Source: Pseudooceanicola marinus (lineage in GTDB: Bacteria > Pseudomonadota > Alphaproteobacteria > Rhodobacterales > Rhodobacteraceae). From it: a stretch of 64,000 nt of DNA. Of this stretch, positions 1 to 7,525 are shown piece after piece. The first letter of the stretch is position 1. Each line of letters begins with the position of its first letter. The position numbers were made by a program, and so were the translations under genes. The DNA is taken from positions 124,001 through 188,000 of the forward strand of contig NZ_JAIVMC010000007.1 in the NCBI RefSeq assembly GCF_020177265.1, written 5' to 3'. The notes under the pieces were generated by a model that saw nothing but the letters and a program-made list of their open reading frames with translations, ran no database searches and had not been told where the DNA came from.

Positions 1-398
1 GCCTGCCGCGCGCCGACCACGGCCACGCCGGGCCGCATCAACAGCTCGGCCCGGCCGCGTAGCCACAGCAGGGGGGGGGCGTCGGGCAGGTCATCCAGGG
101 CGGAGGGGTAGGCGGCCTCGCCTCGCGCGACCAGCTGTGCCCCAAGGGCCTGGCCGCGGGCCAGTTCCTGTTCGGCGATGGAAAGAGGGCAGGGGGCGTA
201 GTCGGACAGGCCCGCTGCGCGCGCCACCTCCGGCAGGGCCTCCAAGGCCACCGCGGCGTTGCCGTGCTCGGCCAGCATGCGGTAGAAGGTGACCGGTCCG
301 ATCCGGCGAGAGCGCAAGAGACGAAGCCACGACAGACGCTCATCTTCCGTGGTGGGTGGGAGTGGGGGGTGAGTGGAAGGATGATTATCCACGACCAT
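1..398 (-). CDS. dprA: DNA-processing protein DprA, N-terminal part (runs off the window)
   Basis: Leftward reading frame that continues beyond base 1, so only about 132 N-terminal residues are present. DprA loads RecA onto incoming single-stranded DNA in transformation. What is visible is the N-terminal helical part (RLLRSRRIGPVTFYRML, helix-hairpin-helix-like, residues about 28-45) and the start of the Rossmann-like domain, where DLPDAPPLLWLRG and VAVVGARQA match the family's well-known PPLLW...GARxAS region. The ATG at 396-398 is chosen because the frame is open from there and the preceding residues are non-conserved. A C-run at 70-78 (nine G on the plus strand) lies in the DAPPLLW segment and keeps the frame. 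Recognition is confident; completeness cannot be judged. Confidence 0.85.
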   Translation of the reverse strand, partial: MVVDNHPSTHPPLPPTTEDERLSWLRLLRSRRIGPVTFYRMLAEHGNAAVALEALPEVARAAGLSDYAPCPLSIAEQELARGQALGAQLVARGEAAYPSALDDLPDAPPLLWLRGRAELLMRPGVAVVGARQ

Positions 399-583
399 CG
401 TGACTCCGCCTGCTTGCAGAATCATGTGTAGCGTTCGGGTGGTTAATTATGCGTGAAGGGTCGCGCAGCCGCCGGAGGCTTGGCCACTGGCGGCGCGGCC
501 CCTGCGGCAGCCCGCCGGCTTGCCCTCGTCGCGCGCGGCCGCCATGGTCCGCCGGACTGAACTGGCCGACGGAGGATCCTGTC

Positions 584-919
584 ATGACCTTTCCCGACTT
601 CATCATGGGCCTTCCCGCCCTCGACGTACCCTTCCCTGAGGATGTCGTGCAGACCCGCGCGGTCCAGTCGGACGCGGGGCTGGTGATCTTCTTCACCTTC
701 CTGCAGGACATGGTCCTGCCGCCCCATGCCCACGGGCCGCAATGGGGCACGGTGGTGGATGGGGAGATCACCCTGACCATCGACGGCGAGACCCGGACCT
801 ATGCCCCGGGCGAAAGCTACGACATTCCCGATGGCGCCCTGCATGGCGCGACGATCAGGGCCGGCACCAAGGTCATCGACGTCTTTGCAGAGGCGGATCG
901 TTACGCGTTGAAGGGCTGA
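584..919 (+). CDS. Small single-domain cupin protein
   Basis: 111-residue protein of the cupin (double-stranded beta-helix) fold. The first cupin motif is seen in LPPHAHGPQWGTVVDGEITL and the second in YDIPDGALHGATIRAGTKV, so most metal-ligand histidines of the family are present (H-A-H and a later H). The start at 584 is preferred over upstream in-frame codons because GGAGG lies 8 bases before the ATG and the cupin similarity begins just after it; the 45 preceding codons look like GC-rich intergenic sequence. The substrate is unknown; small cupins of this type bind metals or small acids, or act as isomerases or dioxygenases. It may be co-transcribed with the following Dabb-domain gene, 71 bases downstream. 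The fold is fairly sure, the function is not. Confidence 0.75.
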   Translation: MTFPDFIMGLPALDVPFPEDVVQTRAVQSDAGLVIFFTFLQDMVLPPHAHGPQWGTVVDGEITLTIDGETRTYAPGESYDIPDGALHGATIRAGTKVIDVFAEADRYALKG

Positions 920-990
920 TGCCCTCCAGCTGTTGCGCTTCCGTCGGCGGGGTGACAGGAGGGATCGCATCCATGAAGGAGGAGACCCCC

Positions 991-1284
991 ATGTCCGACC
1001 GCGGCTTCATCCGTCACGTCGTCTTTTTCAGCGCCAAGGACCCGGCCGACCGGGCCCGGGTTTACGAGGGCCTGTCGATCCTGAAGCAGAACCCCCATGC
1101 CCGCGTCCTGGAGGTGGTCGAGAACAGCCGCGTCGACAGCTGGTCGGGGGAGGTGGACGTGGTCGTCTACGGCGAATTCGACGATGAGGCGGCGCTGGCT
1201 GCCTACAAGGCGCATCCGCTGTACCAGCAGTCCATCGACCTGGTGAAACCCCTGCGCGAGCTGCGCATCGCCGCCGATTTCTGA
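991..1284 (+). CDS. Dabb-family (stress-responsive A/B barrel) protein
   Basis: 97-residue protein with the features of the Dabb ferredoxin-like alpha/beta barrel family: an opening strand IRHVVFFSAKD, a helix over residues about 20-33, and a closing AYKAHPLYQQSIDLVKPL segment, in which the H-P-x-H/Y pattern is typical. Members are small dimeric proteins, some being cyclases or stress-induced proteins without known activity. ATG at 991 is chosen over the ATG at 973 because AAGGAGGAG lies directly before it and the upstream ATG would sit inside that ribosome-binding site. It ends 31 bases before a strong bidirectional terminator shared with tldD. Confidence 0.75.
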   Translation: MSDRGFIRHVVFFSAKDPADRARVYEGLSILKQNPHARVLEVVENSRVDSWSGEVDVVVYGEFDDEAALAAYKAHPLYQQSIDLVKPLRELRIAADF

Positions 1285-1314
1285 GCGCGCTGCGCGCCGC
1301 AGGCCGAAACGACG

Positions 1315-1343
1315 AAAGGCGCGTGCCACCAGCACGCGCCTTT
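1315..1343. terminator. Bidirectional Rho-independent terminator
   Basis: Perfect 12-bp stem (AAAGGCGCGTGC at 1315-1326 pairing with 1332-1343) around a 5-base loop, with A-run and T-run at the two feet so that it works in both directions. It lies between the convergent ends of the Dabb gene (1284) and tldD (1404). Confidence 0.85.
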
Positions 1344-1403
1344 GTCCTGTCGGATCCTCTGCGTCGGCCCGAAGTCCATGTGGGGAAGATCAGTTGGCCG
1401 GGA

Positions 1404-2837
1404 TCAGGTGGCCGAGCCCCCCACGGTCAGACCGCCGATCAGCACGGTGGGCTGGCCCACGCCCACGGGCACCCACTGGCCCGACTTGCCGCAGTTGCCC
1501 ATGCCGGGATCCAGCGCCAGGTCGTTGCCGAGCGCCTTGATCTGCTTCATCGCCGCAGGACCCGACCCGATCAGCGTGGCGCCCTTCACCGGGGCGACGC
1601 GGCGGCCGTTCTTCACCAGGTAGGCCTCGGTGCAGTTGAAGACGAACTGGCCGTTGGTGATGTCCACCTGACCGCCGGAGAAGCCGACGGCGTGGATGCC
1701 GTCCTTCATCTCGCCCACCACCTCCTCGGGGGTGGCGTCACCGCCCAGCATGTAGGTGTTGGTCATGCGCGGCATCGGCGCATGGGCATAGCTTTCGCGT
1801 CGGCCGTTGCCGGTGGGATTCACGCCCATCAGGCGGGCGTTCTGACGGTCCTGCATGTAGCCCACCAGGATGCCGTCCTCGATCAGCACGTTCTTGCCGG
1901 AGGGCGTGCCCTCGTCATCCACGGTGATGGAGCCGCGGCGGTCGGGGATTGTGCCGTCGTCCAGCACCGTCACGCCCTTCGCGGCCACCTGTTCCCCGAT
2001 GCGCCCCGAGAAGGCGGAGGCGTTCTTACGGTTGAAATCGCCTTCCAGCCCGTGGCCCACGGCCTCGTGCAGCATGACACCGCACCAGCCGGAGCCGAGG
2101 ACCACGTCCATCTGACCAGCGGGAGCGGGGATCGCCTCCAGGTTGACCAGCGCGATGCGCAGCGCCTCACGCGCCTTGGCCTGCCAGTCGGCCGGATCGA
2201 TCAGGCCGTCCAGCGCAATGCGCCCGCCGCCGCCGGCGGTGCCGGTCTGGCGCTGGCCCTTGTCCTCGACGATGACCGAGACATTCACACGGGTCATCGG
2301 GCGGATGTCGCTGACCACGTGGCCTTCGGGGCGCAGGATAACCACCTCCTGGCACGACGCGGCGATGGTGGCCGACACCTGCACCACGCGCGGGTCCAGG
2401 TCGCGGCAGAAGGCGTCGATCTCCCGCAGGGTGTCCACCTTCACCGGGAAGCTGTGGCCGGCGATCGGATCGAGGTCCGCATAAAGATGTCGGTTGGTGC
2501 CGGCGGGTGGGGGCGCCATGGTGCCGCCCCCGTCGCCCACGGCCAGGCGCGCGGTGGACACGGCGCGTTTCAGAGCGCTTTCCGAGATGTCGGTGGCATG
2601 GGCGTAACCCGCCACCTCGCCGCGCACGGCGCGCAGGCCGAAGCCCTCGGCGGCATCATAGCTGGCGTTACGGATGCGCCCGTCGTCGAAGTGCAGCATT
2701 TCCGACCGGCGGCGTTCCAGGAACAGCTCGCCGTCATCGGCGCCGGCCACCGCGTCACGCAGCAGGCGCAGCGCGGCGGCCTCGTCCAGCATCGTCTCGA
2801 AGGGGCGGAACGGGGTTTCCGGGGCGGTTGCGGTCAT
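1404..2837 (-). CDS. tldD: Metalloprotease TldD
   Basis: 477 residues, close to the 481 of Escherichia coli TldD. With TldE/PmbA, TldD forms a heterodimeric zinc protease that degrades unfolded peptides; the complex is known for processing microcin B17 and for antitoxin CcdA turnover. The catalytic HExxxH (HEAVGH, residues 257-262, followed by GLEGD) is intact, and the conserved GFGLRAV and STNGRRES-like (NPTGNGRRESYAH) segments are present. Start ATG at 2835-2837 is favoured because similarity begins with the following residues and a GAAAGG element precedes it; an upstream in-frame ATG at 2921 would add 28 unconserved residues. The partner tldE is not in this window. Divergent from the cytochrome oxidase genes, an arrangement common in Rhodobacterales. 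Confidence 0.93.
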   Translation of the reverse strand: MTATAPETPFRPFETMLDEAAALRLLRDAVAGADDGELFLERRRSEMLHFDDGRIRNASYDAAEGFGLRAVRGEVAGYAHATDISESALKRAVSTARLAVGDGGGTMAPPPAGTNRHLYADLDPIAGHSFPVKVDTLREIDAFCRDLDPRVVQVSATIAASCQEVVILRPEGHVVSDIRPMTRVNVSVIVEDKGQRQTGTAGGGGRIALDGLIDPADWQAKAREALRIALVNLEAIPAPAGQMDVVLGSGWCGVMLHEAVGHGLEGDFNRKNASAFSGRIGEQVAAKGVTVLDDGTIPDRRGSITVDDEGTPSGKNVLIEDGILVGYMQDRQNARLMGVNPTGNGRRESYAHAPMPRMTNTYMLGGDATPEEVVGEMKDGIHAVGFSGGQVDITNGQFVFNCTEAYLVKNGRRVAPVKGATLIGSGPAAMKQIKALGNDLALDPGMGNCGKSGQWVPVGVGQPTVLIGGLTVGGSAT

Positions 2838-3165
2838 CGCTGGGGGCCTTTCAGGAGCGTGCGTGGCGCGAACGGGCGCGCAGCCAGACGGGGGAGAGGA
2901 CAGAATCGATACATTCCGCACCTATGTTCCGGGATGTGCAAGGGAAGGGCGCGGGGGCCTGCCTGCGACATATTTTCTTGATCTGGATCAAAAAACTGAC
3001 TTCTGACGCGCGCGTGATTATTGTCGTAAGCGCAAGAATATGATTTTAAGCTGCAACAAACAATGGGAGCGCCATGGCCATCGGGCGCTCTCCCCCGGTA
3101 GGAGGCCGGGCGGGGAGGAGGCCGAGACTGTGCAGGCGATCTGCCGCAACCGATCAGGGTGACCG
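2838..3165. promoter_or_regulatory. Divergent control region between tldD and the aa3 oxidase genes
   Basis: 328 bases without a gene. The segment 2960-3060 is clearly AT-richer than its surroundings and contains the FNR-type palindrome listed separately. Between 3018 and 3060 there are TTGTCG (3021-3026) and TATGAT (3039-3044), but the 12-base spacing is too short for a standard sigma-70 promoter, so no promoter is called. 3065-3160 is GC-rich leader up to coxB. Confidence 0.6.
2978..2991. promoter_or_regulatory. FNR/FnrL-type binding site
   Basis: TTGATCTGGATCAA is a perfect match to the FNR consensus TTGAT-N4-ATCAA. It is centred 141 bases before the tldD start and about 181 bases before coxB. 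FnrL, the oxygen-sensing Fe-S regulator of Rhodobacterales, uses this motif. It probably controls one or both divergent units with oxygen; the direction of control cannot be told from the sequence. Confidence 0.75.
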
Positions 3166-4002
3166 ATGCGACTGAAGACACATTTTCTTGGCCTGATGGC
3201 CGCCCTTGCCGCCACGCCCGCGATGGCGCAGGAGCTGGAGACGATCGGCAAGCCGACCCTCGGCGGGACCGGCTTCCAGACCGCCGCGACCGAGCTGGCG
3301 CGCGATCTGCAATGGCTTGAACACATGCTGATGTGGATCATCGTGCCGATCGTGATCCTCGTCGTCGCGCTGCTGCTGGTGGTGATCCTGAGGTTCAACC
3401 GCAAGTCCAACCCCAAGCCCGCGACCTTCACCCACAATTCGCCGCTGGAAATCGCCTGGACGATCGTGCCGATCCTGATCCTGCTGTTCATCGGTGCCTT
3501 CTCGCTGCCGACCCTGTTCAAGCAGCAGGTGATCCCCGAGGGCGACATCCACATCCAGGTGACCGGCTACCAGTGGTACTGGGGCTATGAGTACACCGAC
3601 AGCGAGGACCTGGCCTACGAGGGCTTCATGCTGCCGCGCGAAGACCTGGCGTCCTACGGCTACAACGATGACGAATACCTGCTGGCCACCGACAGCGCGA
3701 TCATCCTGCCCGTGGGCAAGACCGTCGTGATGTCCGTGACCGGTGCCGACGTGATCCACTCCTGGACCGTGCCCGCCTTCGGCGTGAAGCAGGACGCCGT
3801 GCCTGGCCGCTTCGCCCAGCTGTGGTTCACGCCTGAGCAGGAAGGCATATACTTCGGCCAGTGTTCGGAGCTCTGCGGCAAGGACCACGCCTACATGCCG
3901 ATCACCGTCAAGGTGGTCAGCCAGGAAGTCTACGACGCCTGGCTTGCCGCCTCGGAAGAGGCCGGTGGCTTCGTGCCGCTGAGCGAGCTTCCGGCGGTCT
4001 GA
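3166..4002 (+). CDS. coxB: Cytochrome c oxidase subunit II (aa3 type)
   Basis: 278 residues. Accepts electrons from cytochrome c at the binuclear CuA centre and passes them to heme a of subunit I. A signal peptide (about residues 1-21, ending AMA-Q) is followed by two transmembrane helices (about 52-75 and 95-118) and a periplasmic cupredoxin domain. All CuA ligands are seen: VIHSW histidine, C233 and C237 in CSELCG, H241 and the methionine of DHAYM; the aromatic electron-entry patch QWYWGYEY is present. First gene of a cox cluster. The subunit I gene is not nearby, as is usual in Paracoccus and Rhodobacter, where ctaD lies elsewhere. Confidence 0.97.
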   Translation: MRLKTHFLGLMAALAATPAMAQELETIGKPTLGGTGFQTAATELARDLQWLEHMLMWIIVPIVILVVALLLVVILRFNRKSNPKPATFTHNSPLEIAWTIVPILILLFIGAFSLPTLFKQQVIPEGDIHIQVTGYQWYWGYEYTDSEDLAYEGFMLPREDLASYGYNDDEYLLATDSAIILPVGKTVVMSVTGADVIHSWTVPAFGVKQDAVPGRFAQLWFTPEQEGIYFGQCSELCGKDHAYMPITVKVVSQEVYDAWLAASEEAGGFVPLSELPAV

Positions 4003-4014
4003 TTGACCCCGGCC

Positions 4015-4036
4015 GGGCGCCGCCACGGTGGCGCCC
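4015..4036 (+). other. GC-rich hairpin between coxB and ctaB
   Basis: Perfect 7-bp inverted repeat GGGCGCC / GGCGCCC with an 8-base loop starting 13 bases after the coxB stop codon, without a T-run. It sits where an mRNA-stabilising or partial-termination element would let subunit II be made in excess over the assembly factors. That role is inferred. Confidence 0.45.
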
Positions 4037-4189
4037 CCGACACCACGCCAGGACGACGGGCCGCAGGTCCGCCCCCCGTGGGAGGAGAGGGAGGAGGCGC
4101 CCGAAGCTGATCCGGGCCCCAGATGAAACCCGACCCGCCCCGGCCCCCGCGCCGGCCCACGGATCCCCCGCAAGATCGAGACCCAAGAC

Positions 4190-5128
4190 ATGACCGACGC
4201 AAGCATCCACACGCAGGCCAACCAGGGCGACGCCGAGTTCGGCGACTACATCGCTCTGCTCAAGCCGCGGGTCATGTCGCTGGTGGTCTTCACCGCGCTG
4301 GTCGGCCTGGTGGCCGCCCCCGTGCCGGTGCACCCCTTCATCGCCTTCTGCGCGATCCTGTTCATCGCCGTGGGCGGCGGTGCCTCGGGCGCGCTGAACA
4401 TGTGGTACGACAGTGACATCGACGCGGTGATGAAACGCACCAAGGGCCGGCCGATCCCCGCGGGCCGCGTCGGCCGCGACGAGGCGCTTGCCCTGGGCCT
4501 GGCGCTGTCGGGCTTCAGCTGCGTGATGCTGGCGCTGGCCGCCAATGTCTTCTCGGGCCTCTTCCTGGCCTTCACGATCTTCTTCTACGCCGTGGTCTAC
4601 ACCATGTGGCTGAAGCGTTCGACGCCGCAGAACATCGTGATCGGCGGGGCCGCGGGCGCCTTCCCCCCGATGATCGGCTGGGCCGTCGCCACCGGCGGCG
4701 TCAGCGTGGAATCGGTGCTGATGTTCCTGCTGGTCTTCATGTGGACGCCGCCCCACTTCTGGGCGCTGGCGCTGTTCATGCGGTCCGACTACGACGACGC
4801 GGGCGTGCCGATGCTGACCGTGACCCACGGTCGCCCGTCCACCCGCCGCCACATCCTGGCCTACACCGTGCTGCTGGCGCTGATCGCCCTGGGCACCGGC
4901 TTCACCTCCATTGGCGGGCCGGTCTACCTGGCCGTGGCCCTGGTGCTGAACGCCATGTTCCTGGCCGGTGCTGTCCGCATCTGGCGCCGGGACGAGGCGA
5001 TGGCCGAGGCCGATGACTACCGGGTCGAGAAACGTTTCTTCAAGCTGTCGCTGATCTACACCTTCCTGCATTTCGCCGCGATCCTGGTCGAGGCGGTGCT
5101 GAAACCCTATGGCCTTGGAGGCTGGTAA
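4190..5128 (+). CDS. ctaB: Protoheme IX farnesyltransferase (heme O synthase)
   Basis: 312-residue polytopic membrane protein of the UbiA superfamily. It transfers farnesyl from FPP to the vinyl group of heme B to make heme O, the precursor of heme A for the aa3 oxidase. LLKPRVMSLVVFT at the N-terminus and the prenyl-diphosphate/Mg2+ motif NMWYDSDIDAVMKRTKGRP (about residues 77-95) are diagnostic; about eight hydrophobic helices follow. The ATG at 4190 is used because conserved sequence begins within 25 residues; an upstream frame from 4123 is a different reading phase. Lies 187 bases after coxB and is followed closely by the small membrane protein and ctaG. Confidence 0.95.
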   Translation: MTDASIHTQANQGDAEFGDYIALLKPRVMSLVVFTALVGLVAAPVPVHPFIAFCAILFIAVGGGASGALNMWYDSDIDAVMKRTKGRPIPAGRVGRDEALALGLALSGFSCVMLALAANVFSGLFLAFTIFFYAVVYTMWLKRSTPQNIVIGGAAGAFPPMIGWAVATGGVSVESVLMFLLVFMWTPPHFWALALFMRSDYDDAGVPMLTVTHGRPSTRRHILAYTVLLALIALGTGFTSIGGPVYLAVALVLNAMFLAGAVRIWRRDEAMAEADDYRVEKRFFKLSLIYTFLHFAAILVEAVLKPYGLGGW

Positions 5129-5131
5129 GCG

Positions 5132-5326
5132 ATGCCGCTGACCCATGAACACGAATTGCACCAACGCCGCCGGGGCCTGAACATGGGCCTGGGGCTGGTG
5201 CTGGCCGGCTTCGTGGTGCTGGTCTTCGTGCTGACCTTCGTGAAGGTCACCGGCCAGAACCTTCAGATGCCCGACAATGTGCCGGGCGCAAGCGCCGCGG
5301 GCCAGTCCGCGGCGACGGAGGGGTAG
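5132..5326 (+). CDS. Small single-pass membrane protein of the cox cluster (CoxF-like)
   Basis: 64 residues with a basic N-terminus (HELHQRRRGLN), one hydrophobic helix (about residues 18-41) and a short polar C-terminal tail. It starts 3 bases after the ctaB stop and ends 2 bases before ctaG, so it belongs to the transcript. Small proteins at this position in alphaproteobacterial cox operons have been called CoxF or simply orf; no biochemical role is established. A role as an assembly factor or small accessory subunit is inferred from position only. Confidence 0.7.
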   Translation: MPLTHEHELHQRRRGLNMGLGLVLAGFVVLVFVLTFVKVTGQNLQMPDNVPGASAAGQSAATEG

Positions 5327-5328
5327 CG

Positions 5329-5916
5329 ATGGACCCGAAGAAGAAGACCGTCTTCCAGGCCCTCGGCGTGATCGTCACCATGGGCGCGCTCGCCTGGGCG
5401 GCGGTGCCTGCCTACAACTACTTCTGCGCCGTCACCGGCTTCGGCGGCGTCACGCAGGAGGCCGATGCGGGCTCCGACCATATCCTCAACCGGACCATCA
5501 AGGTCCGTTTCGACGCCTCGACCGAGCGTGACATGGCCTGGGATTTCAAGCCGGTGCAGCGCCAGGTGGAGCTGAAGATCGGCGAAACCGGCCTGGCCTT
5601 CTACGAAGCGCATAATCCGACGGACCGGCCGATCGCCGGCCAGGCCAGCTACAACGTCACGCCCTACGAGGCGGGCGGCTTCTTCACCAAGATCGACTGT
5701 TTCTGTTTCACCGAGCAGGTCCTGATGCCCGGTGAAACGGTGGAGATGCCGGTGACCTTCTACGTCGATCCCGAAATGGTCGAGGATCGCGACGCAAAGT
5801 ATATCCACACGATCACGCTGGGGTATACGTTCTACGAGATCGACATGCCCGAAGGCTACGCGGCGGACCATGCCGCGCTGCTGGACGGGCAAGCACCGCA
5901 AACCGATGTGAACTGA
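5329..5916 (+). CDS. ctaG: Cytochrome c oxidase assembly protein CtaG (Cox11)
   Basis: 195 residues, the usual length. Membrane-anchored periplasmic copper chaperone that delivers copper to the CuB site of subunit I. It has one N-terminal transmembrane helix (about residues 8-27), then an immunoglobulin-like domain carrying the copper-binding CFCF motif (C124 and C126 in DCFCF) and the conserved QVLMPGE and MPVTFYVDP segments. RBS GGAGGGG lies 7 bases upstream of the ATG. Its presence implies that a CuB-containing subunit I is made elsewhere in the genome. Confidence 0.95.
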   Translation: MDPKKKTVFQALGVIVTMGALAWAAVPAYNYFCAVTGFGGVTQEADAGSDHILNRTIKVRFDASTERDMAWDFKPVQRQVELKIGETGLAFYEAHNPTDRPIAGQASYNVTPYEAGGFFTKIDCFCFTEQVLMPGETVEMPVTFYVDPEMVEDRDAKYIHTITLGYTFYEIDMPEGYAADHAALLDGQAPQTDVN

Positions 5917-5941
5917 GGGGCCGAGCCCGGGGAAGAGAACA

Positions 5942-6742
5942 ATGGCGCACGCAAAGAACCACGATTACCACATTCTGCCACCGTCGGTGTATCCGTTCAT
6001 CGGGGCGGTCGGCACCTTCGTCATGCTGTTCGGCGCCGTCATGTGGCTGAACGACAGCGGCCCCTGGCTGTTCCTCGCCGGGCTGATCGCGATCATCTAC
6101 ACCATGTTCGGCTGGTGGCGCGACACGGTGATGGAAAACATCGCCGGCGACCACACCGCCGTGGTCCGCATCGGCCTGCGCTACGGCGTGATCCTGTTCA
6201 TCATGTCCGAGGTGATGTTCTTCGCCGCCTGGTTCTGGAGCTTCTTCAAGCACGCCATGTACCCCATGGGCCCGGAAAGCCCGGCGGTGGACGGCGTCTG
6301 GCCGCCCGCGGGGATCGAAACCTTCGACCCCTGGCACCTGCCGCTGATCAACACGCTGATCCTACTGTGTTCCGGCGCCGCCGCGACCTGGGCGCACCAC
6401 GCCCTGGTGCATGAAAACAACCGCCGCGACCTGAAGGCCGGGTTGCTGCTGGCGGTCCTGCTGGGTCTGCTGTTCACCGCCTTCCAGGCCTATGAGTACA
6501 GCCACGCCGCCTTCGGCTTCGGCGGCAACATCTACGGCGCCAACTTCTTCATGGCGACGGGCTTCCACGGGGCGCATGTGATCATCGGCACGATCTTCCT
6601 GCTGGTCTGCCTGTTCCGCGCCAACGCGGGCCACTTCACGCCGACCAATCACGTCGGTTTCGAGGCTGCCGCCTGGTACTGGCACTTCGTCGACGTGGTC
6701 TGGCTGTTCCTCTTCGCCTCGATCTACATCTGGGGCCAGTAA
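5942..6742 (+). CDS. coxC: Cytochrome c oxidase subunit III
   Basis: 266 residues with seven predicted membrane helices. Subunit III stabilises the catalytic core and supports proton uptake; it has no redox centre. Family marks: N-terminal [28 protein letters not shown], the [10 protein letters not shown] stretch with its conserved glutamate, and the C-terminal HVDVVW-type end ([18 protein letters not shown]). It is followed by a hairpin that may end part of the transcription before SURF1. Confidence 0.96.
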   Translation: MAHAKNHDYHILPPSVYPFIGAVGTFVMLFGAVMWLNDSGPWLFLAGLIAIIYTMFGWWRDTVMENIAGDHTAVVRIGLRYGVILFIMSEVMFFAAWFWSFFKHAMYPMGPESPAVDGVWPPAGIETFDPWHLPLINTLILLCSGAAATWAHHALVHENNRRDLKAGLLLAVLLGLLFTAFQAYEYSHAAFGFGGNIYGANFFMATGFHGAHVIIGTIFLLVCLFRANAGHFTPTNHVGFEAAAWYWHFVDVVWLFLFASIYIWGQ

Positions 6743-6793
6743 GGCCTGCGGCGGGCGGGGTTTACCCCGCCGCCCGAAGAGCAGAGGATCCGA

Positions 6794-6820
6794 GGGCGCG
6801 GGCTTTCCGCGCCCTTCTTC
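6794..6820 (+). terminator. Probable partial terminator after coxC
   Basis: Perfect 8-bp stem GGGCGCGG / CCGCGCCC with a 5-base loop, followed by TTCTTC. A weaker 7-bp stem GGCGGGG / CCCCGCC lies at 6754-6771. Together they separate the structural cox genes from SURF1-thrC and could lower downstream expression. Confidence 0.6.
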
Positions 6821-6835
6821 ATGAACGGGGACAAT

Positions 6836-7525
6836 ATGCGGGGAAAACTGATCGGCGCGCTGGTGCTGGGGATCGGCGGTGTGGCCATTCTGCTGTCGCT
6901 GGCCAACTGGCAGCTTCAACGGCTGGAGTGGAAAACCGGCGTGCTGGACCGGATCGAGGCGCGCATAGCCGCCGATCCCGTGGCCCTGCCGGACGCGCCC
7001 GACCCGGAGGAGGACCGTTACCTGGCCGTGGCCCTGACCGGACGGTTCACCGGCGCGCCGCTGCGCGTGCAATCGGCGCGGGAGGGGCTGGGCGCGGGTT
7101 ACCTGATCGAACAGGCCTTCGAGATGCCGGAGGGTCGCCGGGTCATCGTCGAACGGGGCTTCGTGCCCCAGGCCGAGCCCATCCCGCAGGCGCCCGAAGG
7201 AACCGTGACGGTCTCCGGCAACCTGGTCTGGCCGGATGAGGTTGACGGTTTCACCCCTGCGCCGGATCTGGACAGCGGGCTGTTCTACGGGCGCGACCTG
7301 GCCGAACTGGCCCGCGCGCTGGACAGCGAACCGCTGCTGCTGGTACGCCGCGAAGGCCCGGCAGGGGGCGGGGCCTTGGTGGCGGCGCCCGTCGGGACGG
7401 TGGGAATTCCCAACGATCACCTGGAATATGCGATCACCTGGCTGTCTCTGGCCGCCGTATGGCTGGTCATGTCGCTTTATCTGATTTATCGCATGCGCAA
7501 ACAGTCGAGAGGCGAGACGACGTGA
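6836..7525 (+). CDS. SURF1 family heme A / cytochrome oxidase assembly protein
   Basis: 229 residues. Shy1/SURF1 proteins bind heme a and help insert it into subunit I. Topology is typical: a transmembrane helix at each end (about residues 5-22 and 198-219) flanking a periplasmic domain. Conserved segments: LANWQLQRLEWK after TM1, ERGFVP, and the C-terminal NDHLEYAITWLSLA. ATG at 6836 is chosen since it is followed directly by the basic-hydrophobic TM1; the ATG at 6821 overlaps the upstream hairpin tail. The stop codon overlaps the thrC GTG (7522). Confidence 0.92.
   Translation: MRGKLIGALVLGIGGVAILLSLANWQLQRLEWKTGVLDRIEARIAADPVALPDAPDPEEDRYLAVALTGRFTGAPLRVQSAREGLGAGYLIEQAFEMPEGRRVIVERGFVPQAEPIPQAPEGTVTVSGNLVWPDEVDGFTPAPDLDSGLFYGRDLAELARALDSEPLLLVRREGPAGGGALVAAPVGTVGIPNDHLEYAITWLSLAAVWLVMSLYLIYRMRKQSRGETT

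Noticed and set aside
385-393. TTATCCACG, a near match to a DnaA box at the dprA start.
   Set aside because: One mismatch, single copy, and it overlaps the coding start; chance occurrence is likely.
1323-2981. Rightward open frame of about 552 codons over tldD.
   Set aside because: Antisense to tldD, whose HEAVGH motif and full length are clear.
3021-3044. TTGTCG and TATGAT as a coxB promoter.
   Set aside because: The 12-base spacer is too short for sigma-70.
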